A stretch of DNA of 64,000 bases from Tetracentron sinense (GCA_015143295.1 JABCRI010001165.1:44228-108227), one strand, 5' to 3'. Counted from the first letter of the stretch, positions 12,264-25,517 are shown. The notes: generated by a model from the letters alone, not told the origin. Numbers and translations are program-made.

Positions 12264-15200
12264 ATGTCGAGGCAGAATCGCAATATGGAGGGTCTAATCA
12301 GGGGACCCTGCAAAATCCGAAAACGAGGCTGTTCATCATCGTCGTCATCTTCCTCATTAGTGCACAATTACAGGTTCAAAAGGGCTATTTTGGTAGGGAA
12401 GAGAGGAGGATCAAGTACCCCTGTTCCGACATGGAAGATGAGTTCAAGATCTCCTTCTTCCAATGTGGGAATTGTTGAATCTCCGAAATACCCACCATCT
12501 CAGAATGGTGGTAAAGTAAAGCCAACTCAAGTTTCTGCCCGGAAGCTCGCCGCCACTCTGTGGGAGATGCATGATATTCCTTCACCTCGAGTGAAAGAGG
12601 ATTTAGAGGAAAAATTAATTAAGAAAGAGATGAGTGGCAGAGAGAGAATCAATAGGTCAGTCCATTCTGGTTCTCTCCCTCGACATTTATCGGATCCATC
12701 GCATAGTCCTGTTTCAGAGGTGGGTTTCAGTGTTTTTTTCTTTTGATTTTTGGTTTCCTGAGATTGAGAAATTTGAGGTGCTTTGTGTTTCTTTGTTCAT
12801 TGAATATATCTGTCATTTTATCTTATCAATTTTGTAGAGAATGGATCGATCTGGAACTGGTAGTCACAGGAGAAGACCGTCGGCTGGTTCTCAGAGGCTT
12901 CGGCTTACTGACTATAATGTTGGAGGTTTGGATTCTGTTAGCAATTCCAGTTTAATGGAGGTAAACCCCAAGTCTAGCCTCCTCTTTCTTTAGAGCTCTT
13001 CTAAAGTCATTTTGTCTATGAATGATGTCTTGGTTTTTTTTCCTCTTATTACTTGGAATATTTACTTCTGATAAGCATGGCTCAAAAACCCGAAAACTTG
13101 ACTCAAAAGTTAGCGGGGTCAAGTAACTTGAGAAACTCACAAAAACTCGATTCAGCCCTATATATATATACCAATTAGGCAATTACCAATTTCTTGACAT
13201 TTTATCCAAGATTGAACTTCAAATAACTTGAACCAAAAAAACTTGTAAAACTACACATTAATTTGAAAAACCAAAAACTACCAATAACTTGTGTGTGTTT
13301 AGATTACCTCTTCAACCAAAAAAAAAACTATAAATAACTTGAAAAACCTGGGTTAAAATTTAAAAGAACCCAAAGCAGGTTGGTTTTGCAGCCTCAAACC
13401 TAAAAATCAAGTTTAACAAAACCCATAGACTTTGCAGCCCCAAAAAAATATGATGCAAGAACAGTGTGACGTTTGAGTTTTTGTTTTAAAAATACCCTTC
13501 GTGACTCGACTTAGTTTGGTGAGTCAAAAAACTTGACTCAACTCGACTGAGTCACCTGAGTAACTCGCCGAATAGTGTCTCCTTGAGTTTTGAGGCAACT
13601 CGAAACTTAGTCGAGTAGAGTAATGAGTAGAGTAACTCGGCCGAGTTACTCGGGTGATTCGCTGAGTTCTCAAACTGCCGATAAGAACCAAATTCTAAGT
13701 TGAGAACTTGAAAATTCCAAAATAAGGTCGAATTTCTGAAGATTTCTCAAGACCTTTGGGTTTTCCTCTTCAATGATATATTAATTTGTGATCAAATTAA
13801 GAAAAAAAATGACAAGAAAGCATAAGTATATTGATCTCATCTTTTGCACTGCAGATTGAGACTCGATCTAGAGGCATGACTCCTACAGGATCCATTGTTG
13901 GAGTTAAGGCGCGTTTGAAGGATGTCAGTAATGGTCTGACCACATCTAAAGAGCTTCTGAAAATTCTCAACCGGGTTTGGGGTCTTGAAGAACAAAATTC
14001 ATCAAGCATGTCCCTTGTCTCAGCTCTACGTGTCGAGCTTGAACGGGCTCGCATGCAGGTTGATCAGCTAATCCAAGAACAGCGATCTGATCGCAATGAG
14101 ATCAATTACCTGATGAAGCGTTTTGCAGAAGAAAAGGCAGCATGGAAAAGCAAGGAGCAAGAAAAGATTCAGGCTGCTATTGAGTCCATTGCTGGAGATC
14201 TTGCAGTGGAGAGGAAACTGAGGAGACGAACTGAGAGCTTGAACAAGAAGCTAGGTAGAGAATTAGCAGAGACAAAGACATCTCTCTTGAAGGCAGTGAA
14301 AGAGCTTGAGAGTGAAAAGAGAGCAAGAGAAATAATGGAACAAGTCTGTGATGAGTTAGCCAGGGGTATTGGAGAAGACAAAGCTGAGGTGGAAGAACTG
14401 AAAAGGGAGTCTGTAAAGGTTCGGGAAGAGGTGGAGAAGGAAAGGGAAATGCTTCAGCTAGCTGACGTTTTGCGTGAGGAGAGAGTTCAAATGAAGCTCT
14501 CCGAGGCTAAATATCAATTCGAGGAAAAAAATGCGGCAGTGGAAAAGCTGAGAAATGAGCTTGAAGCCTTTCTGAAAGCCAAAAGTGCAAAAGAAAATGG
14601 AGGTGGGTCTCTGAATCATGAGAGCAATGGGGACATTGTGGCCTATTTGAGTAAAACTCATTTTGGCTCTTACCATAGCGAAGGAAAAGGAGAGGATGAG
14701 GGAGAAGTAGAAGAGGAAGAAGAAGATGACTCTGGTGAAAGTGATCTTCATTCCATTGAACTTAACATGGACAACAACAGCAAGAGCTATAATTGGACTT
14801 ATGCTTCTGGGGCTATTCAAGAAGATCCAAAGAGAGTCTCCATTGAGGAAGAAATCAAAGGGAGGAAGTCTACCTCTGAGAAAATACCAAGGGGAAGAAT
14901 TTCTCTAGAAAGAGGCCTTTCAGACGGAATCGAATGGGAATTAACTGAAAGTCATCAAAATTCAGGTGGTGGGTTTGATTGGGAAAGATTTTCTGAGCTT
15001 GAGAAGCAACCTCGGAGACAAGATTACGGGGATGAAACCCAGAGATATAACTCCGTGAAGAGTCTTAGGGACCACATATTGTCTGGTTCTATAAAAGCAA
15101 CAGCCCAAGGCTTCGCCAGTCCGACCCGGGAATGGGATCAACCTTGGCCTTCACAAGATCCTGGCAATTTGTCTCAGGAAAGACCAACCGTGATGCAGGG

Positions 15201-15270
15201 GACCAGTTTGAAGGCGGGACAAGTGGAAGCCAGAGGAGAAAGGCAGAATTCAAGACATTCGAGACGTTAA
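12264..15270 (+). CDS. Coiled-coil protein, At5g41620-like family (three exons)
   Basis: The exons are 12264-12719, 12838-12960 and 13855-15270. Both introns have GT/AG ends and phase 0, giving 664 residues and a TAA stop. The N-terminal part is Ser-rich. Residues near 91-104 hold the family signature ARKLAATLWEMHDIP. Residues from about 252 to 435 are a long heptad-like, Glu/Lys/Arg-rich coiled coil. A Glu/Asp-rich acidic patch follows, then a basic, polar tail. There is no signal peptide or membrane span. The family is annotated as At5g41620-like or intracellular transport USO1-like from coiled-coil similarity alone; its biochemical role is not established. The second intron (12961-13854) is mostly a hAT-type MITE. 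The first ATG in frame was chosen because it precedes the family signature and follows a splice acceptor. Confidence 0.85.
13076..13677. mobile_element. hAT-type MITE in intron 2 of the coiled-coil gene
   Basis: The ends CATGGCTCAAAAACCCG and (inverted) CAGTTTGAGAACTCAG are related. Flanking 8-mers CTGATAAG (13068-13075) and CCGATAAG (13678-13685) match at 7 of 8 positions. The interior is dense in ACTCGAC/GAGTTACTCGG motifs. The MITE at 33654-34167 shares this composition, so the two are probably one family. It lies fully inside the intron. Confidence 0.7.
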
Positions 15271-16650
15271 GTTTTTTACTTCTGTTCATCGACTAATACT
15301 TTGCTTGCATTTCCTAAGATTTTCTTTCTGCTCGACTCGCTCGAATAGCTGCTGAATATGTGTTAATCTATTGTCAAATTTTTGGAATATAAGACTGTTT
15401 CTGCTTGTGGAAAGCTGTGTGAGTTGAGTTGATACTCTTCTGTACAAATAGTCTCTGGGCAATATATATGCTACAAATACCAAATTGTTGTAGTTCTACT
15501 TTTTTGTTTTAGTAGCAAACATCTCTGCCTAATTCTCCTATATTTTGAACTCAATGAATCTAGAAAAATAAAATTTCACTAAGCCACAGCTCAAGTTAAT
15601 TTGGTCAAGTAAACAGTCTTGTAAATATGAGACTGTTTAAGAACTCTTAAACAGAAAACAAGTTGGACATTTCACCTATCTGTAAACGAAATTATCATAT
15701 TCACGACGATTCGCTTATGACCCCATCCCAAAGTTTAAACATAAAAAACTAATCGTGAAATATACATGTAAACAAATAGCTCAGTTCCCTCTAGAGAAGA
15801 AGTAAAATAGCTCAGTTTCCTCTAGAGAAGAAGTAAAATAGCTCAGTTCCCCCAAATGACATGCTCTAGAGAAGAAGTTCAAGTTCAATAGACTTGGGAG
15901 ATGTGGTTGGATACTGGTCTGAGATATTTGAATCTATTATGGCATGAGAGTTGCTGCCTTAGCGGTAGGTTGGGTCTGATACCCTGGAAGTCTGGAACAG
16001 CATCCTGTTGGTTACCATTTGCAAAACACATAGGAAAGATATACATAGTTTTTGAAGGTTAATATCTTGGATTTGACTAATCACCAAAAAGTTATATTAG
16101 GTATATAGATATTGCTTCAATACATGTTTCTCCATTTCTAAAGTAAAATTAAGTATTATTATGATTTAAAAAAAAGAAAAGAACGTAGTTGTTTTGTTCT
16201 CTTAATCGAAGCAATATTTACATGTCCTATTTCAGCATACTAAACATTGATAAACTCGATATAATATAAGTAGAAAATGAATCACTTCCATCCAGTTTTT
16301 TCTTCTAAATAAACTAAATTTTCTGTTTCTGCACTCTGCACCCCCGGTGTAAGGATACATATTGATATATAACCCATTATTGCAGTGACTTTACCAAATC
16401 TAGTATGACTCCTTTGTTCAGAAAAGAACGAGAACTATGCTCTCAATTTTGGCATATTTACAGGCATCGTTTAGCACAAGAATTTTGCCATAGGTTAATT
16501 TCATAAACACCTTACCCTTCCTAACGACGGGTCTGGAATGCGAGTTCCCCATGAACCCTTATTCTCCATCTACTTTATAGGATGCACCTTTGTCTATTGG
16601 GAAAAAATCTGGTTTGGAAAATCTGGGTTTTTATAAACTTTGATCCAAAA
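15271..16650. other. 3' flank of the coiled-coil gene, then AT-rich DNA
   Basis: The first few hundred bases are T-rich, 3'-UTR-like sequence. At about 15778-15860 the phrase AGCTCAGTT(C/T)CCTCTAGAGA and its AAGAAGTAAAAT tail recur in three imperfect tandem copies. No other gene is recognised. Confidence 0.4.
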
Positions 16651-16654
16651 TAAA

Positions 16655-17535
16655 TGTAAGACCCACACGGGTTTTGAGGCGGGTCCAAGTGGATCCGTGT
16701 TCTCCTCCATGAGGAGATTATCGTGATATATTTATTTGTCCAAAACAGTTAAGTGGTGAAAGAGAAATTAACTTCAAAGTGAGCCACTTGAACATGTGTT
16801 ATAAGTTGAAGAGTGGTATAGAATAATAATCTCACTTCAGAAAATTATTGAAATCAAAGTTGGTTTATATTACCTTGGAGTAAAGGATGGGCCCTTGGGA
16901 TACCCAAATTTTGCGAACGAGTGAGCACCTATCCAAGGGTGGAACCATGCAACCACACGCACGCACGTGCTGCTGCCGCCGCCTGCCCCGAGCCGTGCCC
17001 TACTCGTGTCCAGTCGCGACTGGTTGGGATTGTGGGCCTTAAGCCCAGGCCCCCGGCTAAAGCCCATTCAACTTCAACTATAAACCTAACAGGTTTTCTA
17101 TCCAACAGTCATGTCTGTTCGTATTTAAATTCAAACCCAAAAGGCATGACTTTTTTGGATAGTCTCCTCAGCCTATTATTAAAGGCTTCTCAGTTGCATT
17201 TTCTGAAGTATGAATTTGATAATCTTTTGTTTCGTAGTATCTTCATTCTTCTACATACTTGTCAGTTTGCATTAAGAGAGAGTCATGTCCACATCCCTGG
17301 TTCGCTATCTCTAAGTTTCTAGTGGTAGTACCAGAGGCGTGATTGTTGTATCTTGGGAGACAAGTTGCTACAGACCGTGACCATCGTAGCGGAACAATAT
17401 TTGTCTTAAGGACATTAAATCTAATTCAAGCCTCAATCAGCTCTGCATCTTCTGTTCTTTTATTTCGTTTCTTTATTCTGTAATTTGCGTATCTTGATCA
17501 TAACATACAAACAATTTTAGAAATAAACTCCAACA
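16655..17535 (+). mobile_element. Possible copia-type LTR/leader block
   Basis: The block starts TGTAAGACCC and could end ACTCCAACA at 17535. It contains a GC-rich upstream part (16960-17060), a TATAAACC motif near 17081, and a later segment (17340-17440) reading CTTGGGAGACAAGTTGC, GTAGCGGAAC and TCTTAAGGACATT. That segment resembles the R/U5 region of plant copia elements. I see no target duplication or adjoining coding region, so this remains a weak call. Confidence 0.3.
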
Positions 17536-18990
17536 TTGTCATTGCAGATATTTTAGTGGCAGCCGTCTCTACTACCTGACTCTTGCATTACCGATTAGAT
17601 TTGACTTCATAGACAACCCATATTGTTACATACGTTTCAGACCGATTAGCTTGTGGCTATGCGAAGTTCTTGACATTCTTCTTCTCGTATCTTTATTCAG
17701 TTACATGGTCATCTGTTTTACCCAATTATGGTTTTTATAGGTTTATCAGAATTGTCTTCTACTAAATTGACCGGTTATCTCTTTGGCCTTGTCACATTGT
17801 CTTTATTTTTGGCTGTTTTTTCTCATTTTGAATATGAACAAAAAAGGGGACATGCATTTCCTCGAGTTTTTATACTCCTAACTCCTAAGCGGATTGCAAT
17901 TTAATTATAAGAGCTGACACTTGATTAGCTTGATATATTTTTATCTATTCATTAGGTTTTCGGGTACATATAATTGCTAATTACTGGGTTATCATTGGCC
18001 ATTTTAAAACCTAAAATTTCCTGGTTCATGCTTCGTTTTATACAATTTTTTCTTACATATTTGCTTTCAAGCCATCTTTTGTATACCTCATGCAATTCAT
18101 TTGAAAAAACATTCAACAAGTAGTTTTAGAATAATTGCTCTGCTCTTTTCCCATAATTTATTTTAATATGATTTTGTCAGGTCCATGAGGCATATAGAGG
18201 AACCATTGTTCTTAAAAACGATTTCGCATCTTTTACTCAGATTGCATGATTCAGATGAACTTTGAACAAAAATCATCCTGTGATTTAATAACATCTTGTC
18301 TTAATAAGGTTGCACAAATAATATCAATACACACAAAATCCTCTTACTTGTATACGCAAATCATGAAAGGATGGAAATAAGATTAGGGGGATTCAAATAG
18401 AAACATGAGGGAGGAAGGTGAACAGTTTCTTTTCTGTTCTCAAAAGGAAGAAAACTAGTGTCGCATGTCATTGTATATGTATGCTTTTTATTCTGAGGTC
18501 TAGCATTCTTTTGGTTTCCTCTAATCTCTCAATTTGAAGAATCGTCATTTTATTATAATTTAATTTGAAAAACAACTTTCTCTCTTCAATATAATCAAAA
18601 CGATAAAATTACTTAATTCTTAATTGCTACGTTTTAAGCAATATATAATGTTAAACGAATTTATTATAACTTATGATAGTAAAAGGTAAGAAAAAAAATT
18701 ACAATCTATCATAAATTAGAAATTATAATTTATGAATAAGAATCATACGAAATAACTGTGTTTTGTCGAGCCAAATCGTCATTTACATGTATTTACATGT
18801 ATTTATATTACATTGTATTATAATTTATTTTTTTTACTATTTTCTATATGTAGTGCCCCTAAAATAACTGTAGTTAGTTGACAATGTGGAAAGTTTGGCC
18901 CTTTCAAAAATTTGTAGTTTTTTTTTATATGTATAATATAAAAAATTAAATATAATTAATTTTATTCATAGCAATGACTAGTGGACTGTG
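17536..18990. other. AT-rich intergenic DNA, nothing recognised
   Basis: No coding homology, RNA gene or clear transposon terminus is visible. Confidence 0.4.
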
Positions 18991-18999
18991 CATTTGGCT

Positions 19000-19205
19000 A
19001 GATAGTTGAAAGCCGATCCACGCCTCATTTTTAACACTCTTTAAGCTTAATTAAATTAAGACTAATAATATTTTTTTAAACCAAGGTTGTATGGATGAAC
19101 CCTAAGGTGAGTAGATCTTAACCACTGTTGGTGGGTGTTTAGAAGGGGTCATGGACCAATGAGGACGGGCATCCAACTACATTGCCAAAAGCGCAATCCA
19201 CTATC
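19000..19205. mobile_element. Partial copy of the CACGTG-arm MITE family
   Basis: Only one arm is clear: AACCCTAAGGTGAGTAGATC, then TCTTAACCACTG and a decayed terminus near 19190. The ABRE-like core is lost here. Confidence 0.4.
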
Positions 19206-19224
19206 TATTTTCCTTTTATTTATA

Positions 19225-19993
19225 CTAGCAAAGACCCCGTGTAATGCACGATAATAATTAAGAATATCTAAAATTAAATAATATTATTTATTTATTTAAA
19301 TATTGAGTAATATTTTAAGAATATTTCATAAATTTTATTTTTAATAGTATTAGTTTTGTATTAATTAATTTTATAATAATAATAATCTATTATTATTTTA
19401 ATACCATTTATAGGAAAATCATAAGTTATTTAGTATTAAACTTAAATTAATACACCCAAGAGTTGGAGATAAGTGAGAACTCTATAATAGTGGAGATAGA
19501 TAGGACTATAGGATGAGATAATAGGTTCCAAACCTGTAAGAGTTAGAGCTAAGAGAGGAGTCTGTAATAGTGGAGATAGAGAGGGCTCTAGGATGAAATA
19601 GTGGGTCACAAATTTGAATTGTGGAAATGAAAGAGAAAAGTCACATATCATTTCCAAAATAGAACTTATGAGATTGGAGGTATTGAAGTTTGGAGAGCAA
19701 AGAGTTTGATAACTGATGACTTAAATCAAACGATGTAGATTAAAGAGGGAAGCCACATGGCATCCCTAGGATTGAACGTATAAGTCTTTTGGGTGATAAA
19801 GATGTGAGAGAAAATTTAGGAGAGGTTAAAGGTTGTTTTGTTTGACGTCAGTTTGTAACTGATGACCTAAATCAAACGGTAGAGATTAAAGAGAGAAGTC
19901 ACATGGCATCCCTAAGATTGAACGTATAGGATTCGAGAGATTGAAGTTTGGAGAGCAGGGAGAAAGTCTTATTTCTTTATATTATAGTATAGA
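19225..19993 (-). mobile_element. Non-autonomous Helitron, 769 bp
   Basis: Read on the minus strand, the element starts TCTATACTATAATATAAAG right after an A (19994). It ends with a short hairpin (CGTG/CACG stem around CATTA) and then CTAG, followed by T. A 5' TC, a 3' subterminal hairpin, a terminal CTAG and insertion between A and T with no target duplication are the hallmarks of Helitrons. The interior has several imperfect repeats of GTGGAGATAGA and ATCCCTA(G/A)GATTGAACGTAT phrases and no Rep/helicase coding, so it depends on an autonomous partner. Confidence 0.75.
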
Positions 19994-20519
19994 TAATAGC
20001 CTTAAAAGGGACATGTTATGGTGTGTGTTTTCCTTCTGTTTGACTGTAGCTTTTGCTGTGTGGTATTATTACCTTAGACCAAAAAAATTGGACCTTAATT
20101 AGAATGTAACATTAACGAACAATCACACTCACTCTCTTGTTTCCGCTCGCAATACTAATTTATCACACATATAGGATGCCATTAGAGACACTTGCCAATC
20201 CAATTTTTGTAAACCGAATTGGACGGCTACCATTGCAAGACCACGCTCAAAGGCATTAACGGGCTTGACCACCAATTTATAGCAACCAGATGCAAACATG
20301 TAGATGCACAGCACACAAAACAATGTCACGCCTTTGGACTTCACCATTTGTCTATAATCCTCTATGTAGATACACAGTACACAAAACAATGGCACACCTA
20401 TGGACTTCACCATTTATCTATAATTATCTAAAACATGAGCATTGCTACGTGCACTTTTTTTGGTTGTCAGGTTGTTTTCAATAATTTCAACCAAAAAATC
20501 AAAATGACGAGACTCAAAA
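19994..20519. other. Intergenic DNA with a short direct repeat
   Basis: The phrase ACACAAAACAATG, followed by CACCATTT(G/A)TCTATAAT, occurs twice (about 20315 and 20378), a decayed tandem repeat of about 63 bp. No gene is recognised. Confidence 0.4.
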
Positions 20520-21250
20520 AAAGTGTCATATTATTTTGTCTTCTTGTATAAATAGTAAGATGCATGTGCGATGCATGTGAGAGAAGAGGGAGGGGAGAGA
20601 TTGGGAAGAGGGACCCTAATGACGAATATTTTGAGAATGCGATGCATGTGAGAAAAAAGGGAGGGGGAGAGATTGGGAAGAGGAACCCTAATGACGAGTA
20701 TTTTGAGAAAAAAATTTAAAGAATATTTTGGGTAGAAGAGTGTTTACCCCAATCGCAATAACTGCAAAACTTTCCACAATGCAAAAGTAGACACGTGGAA
20801 ATGCTTGATATTTACAAGATTAAAAAATATAAAAATTAGAAAATGTTTGACATTTGTAATCACCACATTGCGTCAATGAAAGATTGCGACTGGAGCTAGC
20901 AAAATCCTTTTGAGTATAGAAACTTGAGAGACATTTTGGATTTAAAAAATTATAAGAGATGCATTGGGTATAAAAATATGAGGGGATATTTTTAGAACGA
21001 AAAATTTTTAGGGACATTTTGGGTATAAAAAACATTGATGACACTTTAGATATATATAAACTTGAATGACATTTTAGAAATGAAATATGGGCAAACTTAA
21101 GGAGTATTTTGGATTAAAAAATTTGTGAGAGGCATTTTGAGTATAGAAATTTGACTTAAGAGCATTTTAGGAGCTAAAAAATATTTGGGACATTCTGAGT
21201 GTAGGAAAAAATTAGAGGCATTTTGGGTATAGATTACTTGACTTAAGGAT
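20520..21250. repeat. Degenerate short repeats around CATTTTGGGTATA
   Basis: Variants of GGACATTTTGGGTATAGAAA recur every 30-60 bp, mixed with a segment (20745-20915) that has a decayed counterpart at about 54945-55115. An inner tandem pair, GAGAGATTGGGAAGAGG(G/A), starts near 20595 and 20669. The same repeat family occurs at 54490-54730 (opposite orientation) and 55985-56440. No coding sequence is visible. Confidence 0.55.
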
Positions 21251-21254
21251 ATTT

Positions 21255-21560
21255 TGTCTCTATTAAACCTTATTAATCGTAGTTAAGATTCATTAATTTT
21301 AGGGTCCAACAATCTAACCTTAGTTTTTAGAAAATATGTTTTTTTTTAAAAAAATTAACCTTAGGGTTAAAAAAATTTAACATTTTTTTTTTTGAAATAT
21401 TTTTTTCTTCTAAAAACCCATGTTAGATTGTTGAATCCTAAAAGTTAATAAATCTTAACCATAGTTAATAGGGGTTAGAAAGGACCTATGTTGACCTATA
21501 AGTATGATTGAACTCTCTTGAGTTCAATCGAGATTGGCTGTGATTCAATCTCGTGGGGGT
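21255..21560. mobile_element. CACGTG-arm MITE family, subfamily with GATTGAACTC end
   Basis: Left and right arms repeat in inverted orientation the phrases TATTAA(T/C)CGTAGTTAAGATT and GGGTCCAACAATCTAAC. The right end reads GATTGAACTCTCTTGAGTTC and is shared with the copy at 28018-28335. Confidence 0.55.
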
Positions 21561-21779
21561 GGGGGGCAGAGAGGGGAATGAATGATGATGTGAGAGGTTG
21601 ATTGTGAGTTGGGGGAGAATGGAAGGGATGAAATGACCATATCATCCATCCAAAAATTTCAACCTTTAACAAACTATGATTTACAATTTTTTTTTATATT
21701 TCATTACATGAATCATTATAAAAGGGCATTTTAGAAATAATTGATTATTTAATCAACGTTTTGATCAAAAGATCTACGT

Positions 21780-24336
21780 GCTGCAAAATCCTTGCAAATC
21801 AAATAAAAGATGTGCTTCCTGATTAGAGGGAATCAATTGGCATTCATTAAGGGGCGAAGATCTCATATAGCATCCTTCTTACTCATAAGCTTCTCCGCAA
21901 CTACCATAGGGATAAAGGCCAATCCAGGTCTGCGATCAAGATTGATCTTCTTAAAGCTTTCGGCTCAGTGAGATGAGACTACTTACTGAAAAATCTGAAC
22001 TTGATGGGGATCCCGCAACAATTCATCAATTGGCTCTCACCATGTTTCTCATCTCCTAAATTTTTGATCGCCGTGAATGGTTCTCCGTGCGGGTATTTTT
22101 AAAGCTCTCGTGGTTTGCGTCAAGGTGATCCATTATCTCCTTTCTTATTTGTTATTGCCGCGGAAGGTTTATCTGCTCTTCTGGATAGGGCTTTCTTATC
22201 CGGCTTAATCCCTCCTCACCCCAGGTGCGCGGACCCCCTTATCTCTCATGTTAGTTTTGTTGATGGCCTCTTCGTTTTTCTAAAGGCATATTTCGCAAGA
22301 TTCTTTCTTATTTCTCTTCAATTTTGGGCCTAACTCCGAATCCTTCGAAGAGTCAGATGTTCTTCATGGGTTCCTCTATGCTCATTCAACAGGCTTTCAA
22401 GAATGAGTTAGGTTTCTTTATCAGGAAGTTGTTGGTTAAGTACCTTGGTTTGCCCCTTGTTTCTGGCTGTCTCTCGGCTCGGCTCGCGATTGTCAGCCTC
22501 TGCTTGATCGCATCAGCTACAAAGTCAAGAGTTGGAAATCTAGTTGTCTCTCTTATGCTAGCAGAGCCAAGCTCATTAAGTTGGTCCTAAATAGCCTTTA
22601 CATCTATTGGACTCGCCTCTTTTTCATTCTGAAAAGGAACTTGAAGATTGCTGAACAAATTTGCTGCCGGTTCCTTTGGGCAAGTCATACCTTCGCAAAA
22701 AAAATCCACCTCATCACTTGGGATCAAGTTTGTAGTCCACAAAATGAAGGAGGCCTGGGATTTCGCAAGCTGTCATATTGGAACAAAGCTGGTCTGTTGT
22801 GCCAAGTATGAATTTTGGGCCTCTTTGTGCCAAGCAAATCTCATCAAAAGGCATAATTTTTGGTATCTGAAGATCCCAACTGATTGTTCATGGGTCTGGA
22901 AAAAGCTCCTTCAGTTGAGAGATTCGGCAAAAGTTCTAATAGTCCATACCATTGCAAATGGGCAGGCCACGTCTCCGCAACATGACCCTTTGACCCCCTC
23001 GGGATCTTACTTGAAGCCTTCGGCAACCGTATGCTATACGATTCAAGCTTACCCATTGATGCTCTGGTTTCTTCTATCATTAATAACCACTCTTGGAGCA
23101 CGCTTCCTGCCATTTCTGTGGATTTACTTATGGCTTGGAATGAACTTTACAAAGTGGAGATTATCTTGTCTTTAACCAATGATGAAGTCATATGGAGGCC
23201 TACCACCTCAGATTCTTACTCGATTCGATCAGCTTGGAATAGCATCAGAACAACAAACATTAAGAAGGATTGGTCCTTCATTCTTTGGGATCCTCACCAT
23301 AGCCCTCGCCACTCCTTCATCTCTTGGCTTGCATTTTCTCAAGACATGTTGCTGAAACTCAAGGTTATTCAATGCTCCAATTACAGTTTTTGCTGAGCCC
23401 ACCCAGAGAACATTGCTCGCCTTTTTTTTTTAATGCTGTTACACCAAACCAATATGGAGCTTTTTCCTCAATCTCTCCCGATATAGCAACAGATCTATCC
23501 ATCCTTGGCCTGATGAATTAGCTTGGTTTACATCTGAATTCAGAGGTAAAAATATGATTGACAGTATCAAACAGATCTCTTTCTGTGTCACCATTTATTT
23601 CATCTAGTCTGAAAGGAATAATCGTATTTTCACCAACATTTTCAAGTCCAAGGAACACATCATCCAGAAAATCTTACGAGATGTTAGATTCAAATTTCTT
23701 GGCAATAATCACCAACTTGAAGATTCAGCCTCTAATCCGTACAAAATTAGTTATTAAACCTTCTATTTGGTGCGCCTGGAGCCCTCCTTCTCAAGAGTCC
23801 TGGCTTATCTGTTAGACCAGGAGCAGCTGGGTTTGGAGGAATCATTCGAGATCACCAAGGTAATCCATTGGTTGCCTTTGCTGAAGGCACCACGGGTTCA
23901 GATGTTTTGCAAATGAAAATCCTTGCTATTGCTAGAGGTCTTGATGTTGTGACTGAATATGGTCTCACAAATAGTTCTACTGCTTCTGATTCCTTAAATG
24001 CTTCTAGATACCTCTCTAAGAAAGATCCGCCTCCTTGGCATCTCAGAAACTTAGTGGCGACCACCAGGCAAAAGATGGAACTTCTGCAAGCGTTTTCAGT
24101 CTCTCGTGTCTGGAAAAAGACAAATATGATAGCTGATTTTTTGGCTAAATTTTGTAATGATATAGATTCTATAGTTTTTTCCCGCTTCAATTTCCTACAG
24201 CCTTGTCATCTCTTATTCAAAAGGACTAATCGGGATGTGTAAATACCTTAGAATGTAACATTTCTCTATTTATTTTATATATCTAGTAGGGGTCCGCCTA
24301 ACCACCAGCTTAACCTCAAAAAAAAAAAAAAAAAAA
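21780..24336 (+). mobile_element. 5'-truncated LINE (L1-type non-LTR retrotransposon)
   Basis: The fragment starts inside the reverse transcriptase (QLAFIKGRR at about 21838) and runs through RT motifs: IDLLKAF, then GLRQGDPLSPFLFV (about 22106-22147), then the zf-RVT region and a C-terminal RNase H-like domain (GFGGIIRDHQGNPL at about 23835) to a TAA at 24242. A 3' UTR and an A19 tail (24318-24336) follow. Several frameshifts and stops interrupt the frame. The catalytic (F/Y)ADD box is FVDG, so the second Asp is missing and the RT would be inactive even if repaired in frame. No clear target duplication was found. Confidence 0.88.
22115..22333 (+). pseudogene. LINE reverse transcriptase core, broken
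   Basis: This is the longest intact RT piece: RQGDPLSPFLFVIAAEGLS, then SHVSFVDG. RQGDPLSP is the diagnostic non-LTR RT motif. FVDG replaces the metal-binding F/YADD box, removing a catalytic aspartate. Confidence 0.85.
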
Positions 24337-24830
24337 GCACAATTCTCTTTATAATAGTAGAGAAGAGAAAATAAGGGAGAATGTACAACCGGAAAGTAGA
24401 CATAACATTGCTCCTAAAACATTTAGACAATTTTCATGGTGATTAAAAATACATCCCGATAAAAACATTATGCTTTTCTAATATTTCCAAAACTTTGGGC
24501 CGCTTTGGTGGTTTCCTTGGTGCTTTGGACTCTAAAGTTCCATCTTAGGATTTCTCCTATGAACAAATTTCCATTACTTGTGTGAAAGAGCATAGCACAT
24601 GAGGGTAGGCTTAATGTAAAGGTCATAATCTGTACCATTCGAGACTGCTAAGTTGGTTTTAGCTTTCTTGTATGAGCTTAACCCCTTTCTGATTTACCAT
24701 ATTTGGATTAATCACTTGTGGCTCCCAAAAGAGTCTTGGGTTGAACAAATTAGAATGCTACTTAAATAGAGTGAGGCACTACACGTGGTCTACTTGAGTT
24801 GTCTTATGTTATATCACATAATTCCTGTAA
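24337..24830. other. Intergenic DNA between LINE and solo LTR
   Basis: No gene or transposon terminus is recognised apart from the LINE tail on the left and the LTR target duplication on the right. Confidence 0.4.
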
Positions 24831-25517
24831 CGACCCCAAAATCCTACTAAGGCTAAAATAGGACTTTGGAATCGTCACATTCACTTAACCTGCTTAAAAC
24901 CATGCATACAAGGCTATTACACGAGTCTCCAAAAATGAGAGTAATAAAATTCCGATATATAAACCAAATCCAACCTGCACAAGTCTAAGGTCTATATATA
25001 CAACTTACAATGAACCAACAAGTCTGATACACAACTAATAAGAAGTCTACTGAGCAACATCCTCTAAAAGTCAAATACAAAACTCTCTCAATGAAAAGAA
25101 ATGTAAACTAAGAGGTGTAGCCGCCCAAGTCTACGGCTCCCTCCTCAGAAGGCTCACCTTCACCTCCTTCCTCGAGGTAAGTCTCCTCAACCCACGGCTC
25201 CGCCGGGTACTCCTGCTCTATACCTGCCAAGACAAAAGTTCGGCTGAGTACAAAGGTACTCAGTGTATATAAAATCCAACCAACAATAATAATATACCTG
25301 CACTTAGTCAGAAACATATCCAATAGCATAATGACATAATCAGAGTGCGGAAGAACGTGTGCGCATATACATCATATCATCACCTTGACTCGTGTACTTG
25401 TGAGAATCTTAGACTTGAAAGACAATACACTTATGAGTTGCTTATGCTTATGAGACCACGTGCTTGTGAGATGCTTATGCTTATGCTTATGCACTTATTC
25501 AGATCATACAAGGATGA

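Noticed and set aside
16921-17322. A 133-codon open frame
   Set aside because: It lies in an LTR-like GC-rich block, has low-complexity composition and matches no family I know.
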